Shown in pieces: positions 33,671 to 42,793 of a DNA stretch of 64,000 nt (within the stretch, counting starts at the first letter, position 1; each line of letters starts with the position of its first letter). Source of the stretch: JAWLBY01 sp041687455 (GTDB taxonomy: Bacteria > Pseudomonadota > Gammaproteobacteria > Xanthomonadales > Xanthomonadaceae); the NCBI GenBank assembly GCA_041687455.1, contig JAWLBY010000008.1, positions 62,001 to 126,000 of the forward strand. The letters are read 5' to 3'. The position numbers and the translations under genes were made by a program. The notes below the pieces were generated by a model, which had not been told where the DNA came from, made no database searches, and worked only from the letters and a program-made list of their open reading frames with translations.

Positions 33671-35193
33671 TGCACGCGCTCCGCCGGCCGCACCTCGTAG
33701 GTGCCCGGCACCGCAGCGACCGGCTGCAATTCGAATCCCGCATAGGCCTGCTCGAGCGCCGCGTCGACGCCGCCCTCGGGCATCGGGCGGCCAAGCAGCG
33801 GCAGTCGCGCAGCCAGCGCGCGCAGGCGGCCGTGTTCGGCGAACTCCAGCGTGAAGACGCGCTGCCCGCGCGCGAGCGCCGCATCGATCGTCCGCGCGAC
33901 AAGGGCGGGATCGCGATCGGCATGCATCAGTGCGCTGATCGCGCCGGGCGCAAAGCGCACCGGACGATCATGGAAGTAGCCGAGCCACAGCACGGTGTTC
34001 AGTTCTTCGGTCAACAGCACGTCCTCGGGTCCGAGCTGCGCGGCATCGGCCAGCGCGCCGGCGAGCTGGTAACGCATCGGCCAGTCCCGTTGCGGCAGCA
34101 TCGCCAGTGCCGCGTTGATCGCGAATACCAGCAGCACGCCCACCGCGAGCCAACGCGATCGGAGGCGATCCGCGTGCAACGCCAGCAGCGCAACGAAGCC
34201 GATCCATACCGGCAGCAGGAACTCGATATTGCGTGCTTCCCACCAGAATGTGAACAGCAGGTTCACGCCGATGAAAAGCATCAGCGGCACACTGCCGCGC
34301 CGCAGCGGCGCACGGCATGTCGGCAGCGCCGAGATCAGCACGGCGAGCACGGCGGCCGCCGCGAGCGGCCACGCCCACGGCGATGCGACCAGCTCGTAGG
34401 CGAACCACAGGTTGCCGAGTGCGAGCAGCAATCCACCGGCGCGCGCAGCGAGCGGCGGCGGCGCGCGGTAGGTGCCGATCCCGTCAGCCGTCCAGCCGTA
34501 GCCGAGGAACCAGCGCAGCAGCGCATCGAACGATTCGAACGCTCCGTTGGCGTGGCCGAGCGCCACGTACACCAGCAACGGCAGCAGCCACGGCACGGTC
34601 AGCAGCAGCAGGCGTCCGCGCGCCTGCAGTTTCGGCCAGGCGAGCCACAGCAGCAGCGGAAACCAGAACACGTACTGCTGCAGCAGCAGGACGGCCGCGG
34701 CACACAGCAAGGCCAGTGCGGCCGCATGCCGCGAGGCCAGGTGGGCGCGTTCGAGGATCAGCAGCGAAACGGCGACGAGCGCCGCCGGCAGCACGTAGAC
34801 CTCGGGCTCCTGGCTGAAGGTCCAGAAGCCGAAGCCGGCCAGCAGCAGCACGCCGATCGCCGCGGCGACGGGCGCGGCGGCACGCTTCGCGGCGATCTGC
34901 GTCAGGGCCGCCGCGGCGACGCAGCCGGCGACGATGTTGACCATCTGCATGGTCCACGCCGCCGCCGGCGCGCTCGGCAACAGCAGGCCGAGCGTCCGCC
35001 ACAGCACATGGTTCAGTGCGTTGTACAGCAGATGGTTTGGATGCAGCAGCGGTTCGCCGCGCTCGACCGCGGCGGCGTACTGCAGGCCGTCGACGGTGAA
35101 ATCGTGGTTCAGCAGCGCGAGCTGCAGCACCAGCAGCCCGCATCCGACACCCGTTGCGACGACGGCTGCGCGCGGCGCGACCGACGCGTTCAT
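33667..35193 (-). CDS. GT-C-like membrane glycosyltransferase
   Basis: A 508-residue protein with about 11 membrane segments. The first large periplasmic loop has NHDFTVDGLQYAAAVERGEP and LLHPNHLLYN, placing an Asp and His near the membrane like GT-C mannosyl/arabinosyl transferases. WWEARNIEFLLPVWIGF is a late conserved-looking segment. The C-terminal ~150 residues are soluble and periplasmic. It probably uses a polyprenyl-phosphate sugar, perhaps supplied by the family 2 transferase at 27995. It overlaps purF by 4 bp; AGGA precedes the ATG. Confidence 0.72.
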   Translation of the reverse strand: MNASVAPRAAVVATGVGCGLLVLQLALLNHDFTVDGLQYAAAVERGEPLLHPNHLLYNALNHVLWRTLGLLLPSAPAAAWTMQMVNIVAGCVAAAALTQIAAKRAAAPVAAAIGVLLLAGFGFWTFSQEPEVYVLPAALVAVSLLILERAHLASRHAAALALLCAAAVLLLQQYVFWFPLLLWLAWPKLQARGRLLLLTVPWLLPLLVYVALGHANGAFESFDALLRWFLGYGWTADGIGTYRAPPPLAARAGGLLLALGNLWFAYELVASPWAWPLAAAAVLAVLISALPTCRAPLRRGSVPLMLFIGVNLLFTFWWEARNIEFLLPVWIGFVALLALHADRLRSRWLAVGVLLVFAINAALAMLPQRDWPMRYQLAGALADAAQLGPEDVLLTEELNTVLWLGYFHDRPVRFAPGAISALMHADRDPALVARTIDAALARGQRVFTLEFAEHGRLRALAARLPLLGRPMPEGGVDAALEQAYAGFELQPVAAVPGTYEVRPAERVQ

Positions 35194-36662
35194 CCCGTCC
35201 TGCGCTGGGTCTTCGCTTCGTCCGAGCGCTGCGCCTGCAGCTCCTCGAGGTAACGCTCGTCGAGCCCGGTCACGTATTCGCCGGAGAAGCACGAAGTGTC
35301 GAAACCGGCCGGACCGGGTTTCTTGCCGCGCACCGCATCGATCAGGTCGTCGAGATCCTGGTAGATCAGCCAGTCGCAGCCGAGCAGTTGCTGCACCTCG
35401 TCCTCGCTGCGGCCGTGCGCGATCAGCTCGCTCGCGGCCGGCATGTCGATGCCGTAGACGTTCGGATAGCGCACCGGCGGCGCGGCCGAGGCGAGGTAGA
35501 CCTTGCGTGCACCGGCTTCCCGCGCCATCTGCACGATCTGCTTGGAGGTCGTGCCGCGCACGATCGAGTCGTCGACCAGCAGCACCACGCGGTTGCGGAA
35601 CTCGAGCGGAATCGGATTGAGCTTGCGTCGCACCGACTTCACCCGCTCGCCCTGCCCCGGCATGATGAAGGTGCGGCCGACGTAGCGGTTCTTGATGAAG
35701 CCTTCGCGGTACTTGATGCCGAGCACGTTGGCGACTTCCATCGCCGCGTCACGCGACGAATCCGGAATCGGGATCACCGTGTCGATGTCGTGGTCGGGGC
35801 GCAGGCGCAGGATTTTCTCGCCGAGCTTCTGCCCCATCCGCATCCGCGCCTTGTGCACCGAGATGTCCTCGATCATCGAGTCCGGACGGGCGAAGTAGAC
35901 GTACTCGAAGATGCACGGTGCGAGCGGTTGCGGTTCACAGCAGAGCTCGCTGTGCAGTTCGCCGGTTCCGGTCACGATGACCGTTTCGCCCGGCCTGACG
36001 TCGCGCATCCGGGTGAAGCCGAGCAGGTCGAGCGCGACGCTCTCGGACGCGATCGCGTACTCGGTGCCGCCGTGGCCGTTCTCGCGCCGGCCGAGCACCA
36101 GCGGCCGGATGCCGTTCGGATCGCGGAACGCGACCAGTCCGAGCCCGAGCACGGTGGCGACCGCCGCGTAGCCGCCGCGCGAGCGCCGATGCACCTGCCG
36201 CATCGCGCGGAACACCGCTGCCGGCGACAGCTCGCCCTGCACCGCGAGTTCGTGCGCGAACACGTTCAGCAGCACTTCGGAGTCGGACTCGGTATTGATG
36301 TGCCGGCGATCCTGCTCGAACACCTCGCGCCGCAGCGCGTCGGTGTTGGTCAGGTTGCCGTTGTGCGCCAGCGCGATGCCGTAGGGCGAGTTGACGTAGA
36401 ACGGCTGCGCCTCTTCGGAACCTTCCGAGCCAGCGGTCGGATAGCGGCAATGACCGATGCCGATCCGGCCGGTCAGCAGTTCCATCTGCGGCGTGTCGAA
36501 CACGTCCTTGACCAGCCCGTTGCCCTTCTGGATCCGCATCCGCCGGCCGTCGACGGTGGCGATGCCGGCAGCATCCTGGCCACGATGCTGCAACACCTGC
36601 AGCGCGTCGTAGAGTGCTGCGGCGACCGGACTGGTGCCGACGATGCCGATGATTCCGCACAT
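35190..36662 (-). CDS. purF: Amidophosphoribosyltransferase
   Basis: A 490-residue enzyme for the first step of purine synthesis, converting PRPP and glutamine to phosphoribosylamine. The N-terminal nucleophile glutaminase begins M-CGIIGIVG, with Cys2 catalytic after Met removal. IGHCRYPTAG and AHNGNLTN are glutamine-site motifs. The phosphoribosyltransferase domain carries the PRPP loop LLVDDSIVRGTTSKQ. cvpA lies 161 bases upstream, as in many gammaproteobacteria. The stop overlaps the ATG of a membrane glycosyltransferase gene. Confidence 0.97.
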   Translation of the reverse strand: MCGIIGIVGTSPVAAALYDALQVLQHRGQDAAGIATVDGRRMRIQKGNGLVKDVFDTPQMELLTGRIGIGHCRYPTAGSEGSEEAQPFYVNSPYGIALAHNGNLTNTDALRREVFEQDRRHINTESDSEVLLNVFAHELAVQGELSPAAVFRAMRQVHRRSRGGYAAVATVLGLGLVAFRDPNGIRPLVLGRRENGHGGTEYAIASESVALDLLGFTRMRDVRPGETVIVTGTGELHSELCCEPQPLAPCIFEYVYFARPDSMIEDISVHKARMRMGQKLGEKILRLRPDHDIDTVIPIPDSSRDAAMEVANVLGIKYREGFIKNRYVGRTFIMPGQGERVKSVRRKLNPIPLEFRNRVVLLVDDSIVRGTTSKQIVQMAREAGARKVYLASAAPPVRYPNVYGIDMPAASELIAHGRSEDEVQQLLGCDWLIYQDLDDLIDAVRGKKPGPAGFDTSCFSGEYVTGLDERYLEELQAQRSDEAKTQRRTG

Positions 36663-36823
36663 GCGTTGGTTCTCGCTTCGAGCCTGTGGAGCTTACGCGC
36701 CATCAGGTTGGGGTATCGCCGTCGCAACGTCCGCTTCGACCTGCGGCCGCCTCCACGCCACGACCGGTCGCAGCCGTGGCGGCCGCTCCGGATGCTGCAC
36801 GCGGTCTGCTGCCGGCATCCGCG

Positions 36824-37384
36824 CTAGCGAACGTCCGGCAGCCGGGCGGCCGGCGACGGGGCCGGCAATTGTGACGGATTCAACTGAACCTGTGCGGATA
36901 CCGGCGCGGGCAGCCAGCTCCGCAGCCATTCGGCGCCCGGGGTCAGGCCCGGCAGCAGCCGCGATTCCCGCCACCACGGATCCTGCGGAAACGGCGTGAA
37001 ACCGAGCAGCAGCACCAGGATGCAGGCCAGCGCAACGCCACGCAGCAGCCCGAACCCGCCGCCGAGCAGACGATCGGTCACCGACAGGCCGCTGCCGCGG
37101 ACCAGCTTGCCGACCAGCCAGATCGCGATCGAGCCGACCAGCAGCGCGGCGACGAAACACAGCGCGTAGCCGAGCAGCAAGCGGGCAGCCGGCGTCGCGA
37201 ACGCTTCGCCGAACAGCCCGGCCACCGTTTCGCCGTAGGCGAATGCAAGCCAGAACGACACCACCCAGGCGGCCAGCGACAGCACTTCGACCGCGAAGCC
37301 GCGCCACAGGCCAACCATGATCGACAGCGCCACCAGCACCAGCAGCGCGATGTCGGCCCAGTTCAACAACGTGCCGCTGTCCAT
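36824..37384 (-). CDS. cvpA: CvpA family membrane protein
   Basis: A protein of about 186 residues with four membrane segments: ADIALLVLVALSIMVGLWRGF, VLSLAAWVVSFWLAFAYG, LLLGYALCFVAALLVGSIAIW and LLGGGFGLLRGVALACILVLL. The pattern and its place upstream of purF match CvpA. A Pro/Gln-rich tail follows. Starts at 37393 (ATG) or 37426 (GTG) are possible; 37384 fits the family N-terminus. CvpA is linked to colicin V production and envelope tolerance in enterics; its biochemical role is unclear. Confidence 0.87.
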   Translation of the reverse strand: MDSGTLLNWADIALLVLVALSIMVGLWRGFAVEVLSLAAWVVSFWLAFAYGETVAGLFGEAFATPAARLLLGYALCFVAALLVGSIAIWLVGKLVRGSGLSVTDRLLGGGFGLLRGVALACILVLLLGFTPFPQDPWWRESRLLPGLTPGAEWLRSWLPAPVSAQVQLNPSQLPAPSPAARLPDVR

Positions 37385-37468
37385 CAGCGGCATTCGTTCG
37401 GGTGGTCGCGCCGCGGTGATACGCACGGCGGCGGCAGATCGGCGGCGGGCGTCATGGCGGGACCGGGG

Positions 37469-38407
37469 TTACGGATGCGACACGACCAGGCCGTCCAGCG
37501 CGAGCTTGCGCTTGACGTCGGCGCGCAGCCGGTCGGCGCGCTCGCGGGTCAGCTCCGGTCCGGCGCGGACCCGCCACAGCGGGCCGTCGTCGGTGTTGGC
37601 CCGCTCGGTGAAGGCCGGGAAGCCGGCCCGCCGCAGTCGGTCACGCAATGCGGTCGCATCGGTTTCGCTGCGCAGGGCGCCGACCTGCACCGCGAATGCG
37701 GCGGCAGTCGCCGGACGGGCCGGCTGTGCCTGCGGGCTCTGCTCGTCGCTCAACTGCACGACCGCGGCCGGCAGATCGGCCTGCAGCCGGCGCACCGCGA
37801 TCCGGGCCGCCTCGGCATCACCGCGGGTCGCGTACGGACCGACCCGAACGCGGGTGGCCGGCTTGCCGTCGAGCGAGATCGTTTCGGTCAGCACCGGCAG
37901 CCCGGCCTGCTTCAGCCGCGCCGCCAATGCGTCGGCATTGGCGCGCTGAGAATAGCTGCCGAGATTGACCGCGTGGCGACCGCCGGGCTGCGCCGCCGGC
38001 GCGGTGCCGGAGGCAGTGGCCGCCGCCGCGGTCTGGCTCGGCGACCGCGGCGGCGCCGGGGTGCTGACCGGCTGCGGGGCGCGCTCGACCGGCGCGACCG
38101 GCGCGACCGGATCGGGCGAGTCTGCGCCGGCCGCCGGCTGCAGCGCATCGATCCGCGGCGCAACCTCGGTGTCGACCGTGACCACCGCACTCGGGTCGGG
38201 TTCGGCCGGCGTGGCCGGCTCCGGCAGCGCCAGCGGAATCTCGCGGGTCTGCAGGTTCCGGTCCGGCGCGACCGGGATCGCCATCGGCACGTCGACGCCG
38301 CGGTCCGGCGTCGGACCGGGACGACCGAGCAGCATCGGCAGGAAGATCACCGCCAGCGCCACCAGCACGGCGGCACCGATCAGACGCTGTTTCAGGGCTG
38401 GATCCAT
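37469..38407 (-). CDS. DedD-like protein with two SPOR domains
   Basis: A 312-residue bitopic membrane protein. A short cytoplasmic N-terminus precedes a membrane segment (LIGAAVLVALAVIFLPMLL, about 9-27), then a ~110-residue Pro/Ala linker and two SPOR domains: about 140-218 (HAVNLGSYSQRANADALAARL) and 233-310 (FAVQVGALRSETDATALRDRL). SPOR domains bind denuded septal peptidoglycan, so the protein probably acts at the division site like DedD, although DedD usually has one SPOR domain. It lies between folC and cvpA, as dedD does in E. coli. Confidence 0.88.
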   Translation of the reverse strand: MDPALKQRLIGAAVLVALAVIFLPMLLGRPGPTPDRGVDVPMAIPVAPDRNLQTREIPLALPEPATPAEPDPSAVVTVDTEVAPRIDALQPAAGADSPDPVAPVAPVERAPQPVSTPAPPRSPSQTAAAATASGTAPAAQPGGRHAVNLGSYSQRANADALAARLKQAGLPVLTETISLDGKPATRVRVGPYATRGDAEAARIAVRRLQADLPAAVVQLSDEQSPQAQPARPATAAAFAVQVGALRSETDATALRDRLRRAGFPAFTERANTDDGPLWRVRAGPELTRERADRLRADVKRKLALDGLVVSHP

Positions 38408-38481
38408 GGCGGCGGCGTGAACGGAGTCGGCGCGGATTATAACGGCCGCGGTCGCGGCGACTTGTTGTCAAAGCGTTGCCG

Positions 38482-39789
38482 CTACGCGGCGGCACCGCGC
38501 TGGTCGAGCCAGTCCAGCGCCGCCGCGACGGTGTGGAACGAACCGAACACGACGATCCGGTCGCCCGGCACGGCCTGCGCTTCGGCGTGCAGCAACGCTT
38601 CGGTCACGCTGCCATGCCGGCTGTGCAGGCAGCGGGCAAGCAGGCCGGCGACCTGCTGCCACAGCGCCGCGGCAGCGAGCCCGCGCCGGCCGACCTCGGC
38701 CAGCCCGGCCAGTCGCCAGGCATCGACCGCGCCCTGCATCGCGGCGACCAGGTGCGGGATGTCCTTGTCGGCCAGCGCCGCGAACACCGCCTGGGTCGCC
38801 CCACGCGACGGCTCGCTGCGCAGCCAGCCGGCCAGTTGCTGCGCCGCCTGCGGGTTGTGCGCGACATCCAGCACGTATTCGATGCCGGCGTGCACGACCC
38901 GCTGCGTCCGGCCGGCCACCTGCGCGCCGGCAACACCCACCGGCCACGCGGCGTCGGCGATCGGCAGCGCGTCGCCGAGCTGGCGCAGCGCCGCGATCGC
39001 GGTGCAGGCATTGCCCGGCTGGCAACGCGCTGCCAGCGCCGGCGCCGGCAGGTCGAGCGTCAGCGTGCCTTCGCGGTAGCGGAAGCCGCCACCGAAACGC
39101 GGCTCGCAGTGGAAATCGGCGCCGATCTGCCACGGCCGGGCAGCGATCCGCGCCGCGTGTTCGCGCACGCTGGCCGGCGCGACCGGCTCGCCGATCACTG
39201 CCGGCCGCTGCGGACGGAACACCCCGGCCTTCTCGCGACCGATCGACTCGCGGTCGTTGCCGAGCCAGTCCATGTGGTCGAGCGCGACGGTGGTGACGAC
39301 CGCGACATCGGCATCGACCAGATTCACCGCATCGAGCCGGCCGCCGAGACCGACCTCGAGCACGGCCAGATCGAGCCCGGCCCGCTCGAACAGCAACAGC
39401 GCGGCCAGCGTGCCGAACTCGAAATAGGTCAGCGGCGTGTCGCCGCGCGCCGCCTCGATCGTTTCGAACGCGGCGATCAGCGTCGCGTCGTCGACCTCGA
39501 CGCCGTCGATCCGGATCCGCTCGTTGTAGCGCCGCAGATGCGGCGACGTGTAGGCGCCGACGCGGTAGCCCGCGGCACGTGCGATGGCGTCGATGAAGGC
39601 GACCGTCGAGCCCTTGCCGTTGGTGCCGGCGACCGTGATGACCCGCCGCGCCGGCCGATCCAGCCCGAGCCGCGCGGCCACCGCGGCGACACGTTCGAGA
39701 CCAAGGGCGATGCCGGCCGGATGGACCTGTTGCTGGTAGTCGAGCCAGTCGCCGAGGCTACGCGGTGCGGCAGCGGTGGTGCAGGTCAT
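38482..39789 (-). CDS. folC: Bifunctional folylpolyglutamate/dihydrofolate synthase
   Basis: A 435-residue Mur ligase-type enzyme that adds glutamate to dihydropteroate and to tetrahydrofolate. RVITVAGTNGKGSTVAFID is the ATP P-loop, AYTSPHLRRYNERI the folate-site loop and LEVGLGGRLDAVN the omega-loop region. DHMDWLGNDRESIGREKAG is also diagnostic. It heads the folC-SPOR-cvpA-purF order; accD, which often precedes folC, is not present here. Confidence 0.95.
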   Translation of the reverse strand: MTCTTAAAPRSLGDWLDYQQQVHPAGIALGLERVAAVAARLGLDRPARRVITVAGTNGKGSTVAFIDAIARAAGYRVGAYTSPHLRRYNERIRIDGVEVDDATLIAAFETIEAARGDTPLTYFEFGTLAALLLFERAGLDLAVLEVGLGGRLDAVNLVDADVAVVTTVALDHMDWLGNDRESIGREKAGVFRPQRPAVIGEPVAPASVREHAARIAARPWQIGADFHCEPRFGGGFRYREGTLTLDLPAPALAARCQPGNACTAIAALRQLGDALPIADAAWPVGVAGAQVAGRTQRVVHAGIEYVLDVAHNPQAAQQLAGWLRSEPSRGATQAVFAALADKDIPHLVAAMQGAVDAWRLAGLAEVGRRGLAAAALWQQVAGLLARCLHSRHGSVTEALLHAEAQAVPGDRIVVFGSFHTVAAALDWLDQRGAAA

Positions 39790-39917
39790 GGCAGGCGATC
39801 GGACACGCGCGAACGAGGCCGTTCAGTATGCGCGTCGGCACGTCGCGCCGCCGTGACGGACGGCAGGCGGGCTCGGCGGTACACTCGCGGACGCCATCGG
39901 CCGACCGGAGTCCTGCG

Positions 39918-41090
39918 ATGAATGCCTCCACCGCGCGTGTCTGCGCCGCCTTGCTCGCAACCTTCACGGCGCCAGCGGCGATCGCCCAGGCACCCGAAGC
40001 CGCGCTCGATGCGTCCTGGGCCAGCGTCTGCGCCGGCGCCACGCCGGGATCGAGCTTCTTCCAGCGCTGTCAGGAAATCGTCAATGCCGGCCCCGGCTCC
40101 GCCGACCGCAGTTCGGCCGCGGCGCTCGGCAACAACCTCGACACCGTGGCCGGCCAGGGCCGGGTCGCCACCAGCGGCACCGGCGATGCCGGACGCATCG
40201 ACTGGGCCCGCGGCGGCCTGTTCTTCGGCGTGACGATGAGCGACCTCGAACGCGACGACGACCCGTTCGAAGCGGCGTTCGACGGCCGCGCGCTGTCGCT
40301 GATCGTCGGCGTCGACCGCCGCCTCGGTGAACGCCACGTGCTCGGCCTGGCGCTGAACCACCAGCGCGAACGGGCCGATTTCGCCGCTGGCGCCGGTCGC
40401 GCCGACAGCCGGATGCTCGGTCTGCTGGCGACCTACGGCGGCAGCTTCGGCGAGCACTGGACGCTGGACGCCTACGCCGGCGCATTGCGCGGCAGCCTCG
40501 ACACGACCCGCCGGGTGCAGTACGACATTGTGCTCAACGCCGGTACCGCGGCGCAGAGCACGGTCGCCATCCGCAGCCTGGCAGAAGCCGATACCGACAC
40601 CCACCGCGAGGTCGGTGGCGTCGGCCTCGGCTACCTGCTCGATCGCGGCGCCTGGAACTGGCAGTTCGGCGCCGGCTACGACGTCGCCCGCTCGCACTTC
40701 GATGCCTATGTCGAACGCGGCGGCGATGGTCTGGCGCTGGCGGTCGACGAGCGCCGCCTGAGCAGCCGGCAGGGCCGGCTCGGACTGCGCGGCACCCGCA
40801 CCGCGTCGATCGCCCGCGGTGTCCTGCAGCCGTATTTCGGCCTCGATGCGTACCACGAGTTCGCCAATGACGCGCGCACGCTGCAGGTCGCGTTCGCCGA
40901 CGATCCGGGCCGCACCGCGATCCGCTTCGATTCGGCGGCGCCGGACCGGAACTGGGCGGAAGCGGCGGTCGGCCTCGCCGCAACCTTCGCCGGCGGCAGC
41001 TCGGCGTTCGTCGAATACCGACAGCGCTTCGGCCACGACCTGCTCGATGAACGCGGGCTGAGTTTCGGCCTGCGGGTCGAGTTCGACTGA
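39918..41090 (+). CDS. Autotransporter-type outer-membrane beta-barrel protein
   Basis: A 390-residue exported protein. After a signal peptide (ALLATFTAPAAIAQ) there is a short ~90-residue region with two cysteines, then ~280 residues of alternating strands typical of the autotransporter translocator domain (LSLIVGVDRRLGERHVLGLAL; WTLDAYAGALRGSLDT; FVEYRQRFGHDLL), ending in VEFD. There is no long passenger, so it is either a passenger-less barrel or the short region is the passenger. GGAG precedes the ATG. Confidence 0.8.
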   Translation: MNASTARVCAALLATFTAPAAIAQAPEAALDASWASVCAGATPGSSFFQRCQEIVNAGPGSADRSSAAALGNNLDTVAGQGRVATSGTGDAGRIDWARGGLFFGVTMSDLERDDDPFEAAFDGRALSLIVGVDRRLGERHVLGLALNHQRERADFAAGAGRADSRMLGLLATYGGSFGEHWTLDAYAGALRGSLDTTRRVQYDIVLNAGTAAQSTVAIRSLAEADTDTHREVGGVGLGYLLDRGAWNWQFGAGYDVARSHFDAYVERGGDGLALAVDERRLSSRQGRLGLRGTRTASIARGVLQPYFGLDAYHEFANDARTLQVAFADDPGRTAIRFDSAAPDRNWAEAAVGLAATFAGGSSAFVEYRQRFGHDLLDERGLSFGLRVEFD

Positions 41091-41112
41091 CGGCCGCCCG
41101 GCATTCGACCCG

Positions 41113-41118
41113 TATAAT
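41113..41118 (+). promoter_or_regulatory. Consensus -10 element of tdh
   Basis: A perfect TATAAT within cgTATAATTC, 35 bases before the tdh ATG, gives a leader of about 29 nt that contains the GAGGGG ribosome-binding site. The -35 region is poor. Confidence 0.6.
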
Positions 41119-41153
41119 TCGCGCCCTTTCCACGGCCCAGGCGAGGGGCTGTC

Positions 41154-42188
41154 ATGGCACAGACGATGAAGGCGCTGGTCAAGCGCGAGCCGGCCCGCGG
41201 GATCTGGATGGAAGAAGTCCCGGTGCCGACGCCGGGGCCGAACGAAGTGCTGATCAAGGTCGAGAAGACCGCGATCTGCGGCACCGACCTGCATATCTTC
41301 AAGTGGGACGAGTGGAGCCAGCGCACGATCAGGCCGGGACTGATCATCGGCCACGAGTTCGTCGGCCGGATCGTCGAGATGGGCCCCGGCGTGACCGGCT
41401 ACCAGCTCGGCGACCGGGTGTCGGCCGAGGGTCACATCGTCTGTGGTCACTGCCGCAACTGCCGTGCGGGCCGCCAGCACCTGTGCCCGAACACCGTCGG
41501 CATCGGCGTCAACCGCCACGGCGCGTTCGCCGAGTACCTGGTGATGCCGTCGTCGAACCTGTGGCCGATTCCGGACCAGATTCCGTCCGAGCTCGCCGCA
41601 TTCTTCGATCCGTACGGCAACGCCGCGCATTGCGCGCTGGAATTCGACCTGATCGGCGAGGACGTGCTGATCACCGGCGCCGGCCCGATCGGCATCATCG
41701 CCGCCGGCATCTGCAAGCACGTCGGTGCGCGCAACGTGGTCGTCACCGACGTCAACGACTACCGCCTGAAGCTGGCTGCCGAGATGGGCGCGACACGGGT
41801 CGTCAATGTCGCCAAGCAGTCGCTGAAGGACGTCATGTCCGACCTGCACATGCAGGGCTTCGACGTCGCGCTGGAGATGTCCGGCAACCCGCATGCGTTC
41901 AACGACATGCTCGACTGCATGTACCACGGCGGCAAGATCGCGCTGCTCGGCATCCTGCCGAACGGCGCCGGCATCGACTGGGACAAGGTGATCTTCAAGG
42001 GCCTCGTGCTGCACGGCATCTACGGCCGGCGCATGTACGAGACCTGGTACAAGATGACCCAGATGGTGCTGACCGGCTTCCCGCTGCAGAAGGCGCTGAC
42101 CCACCAGATCCACATCGACGACTTCCAGCGCGGCTTCGAGCTGATGGAGTCGGGGAACTGCGGCAAGGTGGTCTGTAGCTGGTCCTGA
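41154..42188 (+). CDS. tdh: L-threonine 3-dehydrogenase
   Basis: A 344-residue zinc-dependent medium-chain dehydrogenase that oxidises L-threonine to 2-amino-3-ketobutyrate with NAD. AICGTDLHIFKWDEW carries the catalytic-zinc Cys (about 42), GHEFVGRIVE the His/Glu region, and CGHCRNCRAGRQHLC the structural Cys4 lobe. ITGAGPIGIIAAGICKH is the Rossmann motif. Length and motifs match E. coli Tdh. The usual partner kbl is not adjacent. A heptamer repeat array begins inside its stop codon. Confidence 0.95.
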   Translation: MAQTMKALVKREPARGIWMEEVPVPTPGPNEVLIKVEKTAICGTDLHIFKWDEWSQRTIRPGLIIGHEFVGRIVEMGPGVTGYQLGDRVSAEGHIVCGHCRNCRAGRQHLCPNTVGIGVNRHGAFAEYLVMPSSNLWPIPDQIPSELAAFFDPYGNAAHCALEFDLIGEDVLITGAGPIGIIAAGICKHVGARNVVVTDVNDYRLKLAAEMGATRVVNVAKQSLKDVMSDLHMQGFDVALEMSGNPHAFNDMLDCMYHGGKIALLGILPNGAGIDWDKVIFKGLVLHGIYGRRMYETWYKMTQMVLTGFPLQKALTHQIHIDDFQRGFELMESGNCGKVVCSWS

Positions 42189-42317
42189 TTCGGGATTCGG
42201 GATTCGGGATTCGGGATTCGGGATTCGGGATTCGGGATTCGGGATTCGGGATTCGGGAATCGGGATTCGGGAATCGGGAATCGGGAATCGGGAATCGGGA
42301 ATCGGGAATCGGGAATC
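42187..42317. repeat. Heptamer tandem array, GGGATTC then GGGAATC
   Basis: Eighteen full 7-bp units after a partial GATTC: nine GGGATTC (42192-42254), one GGGAATC, one GGGATTC, then seven GGGAATC (42269-42317). The array starts at the second base of the tdh TGA stop and ends about 50 bases before the ArsC-like gene. Two unit types in blocks, with one interspersed swap, indicate expansion by slippage after a single-base change. Confidence 0.97.
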
Positions 42318-42369
42318 GTCAGGCTACCGGGCACGCAATGCGGCTTGTGCTGCAATCGAGATCGACACG

Positions 42370-42720
42370 ATGAACTGCATCCTCTGGCACAACCCGCGCT
42401 GCTCGAAGTCGCGCGGCGCACTCGACCTGCTGCGCGAGCGCGGCATCAAGCCGACCATCCGGACCTATCTCGATGACCCGCCGGGCGCAGCCGAGATCAC
42501 TGAAGTCGTGCGCAAGCTCGGCATCGCGCCGCGGACATTGCTGCGCAGCGGCGAGGACGCCTACCGGGAGCTCGGGCTGGGCGACGAATCGCTGTCCGAC
42601 GAAGCACTGATCACCGCGATGGCCGCCCATCCGCGGCTGATCGAGCGGCCGATCCTGGTCTGCGGTGACCGCGCCGTGATCGGGCGGCCGCCGGAGCGGG
42701 TGCTGGAACTGATCGACTGA
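42370..42720 (+). CDS. ArsC/Spx-family arsenate reductase-like protein
   Basis: A 116-residue thioredoxin-fold protein. HNPRCSKSRGALDLL has the single catalytic cysteine (Cys11) followed by Ser-Lys-Ser, as in glutaredoxin-dependent ArsC. LIERPILVCGDRAVIGRPPERV contains the conserved RP and arginine segment. It could reduce arsenate with glutathione/glutaredoxin, but no ars operon (arsR, arsB) is nearby, and YffB-like relatives of unknown role look similar. Confidence 0.85.
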   Translation: MNCILWHNPRCSKSRGALDLLRERGIKPTIRTYLDDPPGAAEITEVVRKLGIAPRTLLRSGEDAYRELGLGDESLSDEALITAMAAHPRLIERPILVCGDRAVIGRPPERVLELID

Positions 42721-42793
42721 ATCGCTGCCGGAGTTCCGCAGCGTCCGCGATGCAGTGCCGTCGCTGACGGAGCCATCGCGAGCCGGTGCTGCG

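Noticed and set aside
42020..42421. Frame encoding repeated IPDSRFP/PESR peptides
   Set aside because: It is the heptamer DNA array read through; it starts antisense to ArsC-like coding and ends in tdh, with no SD.
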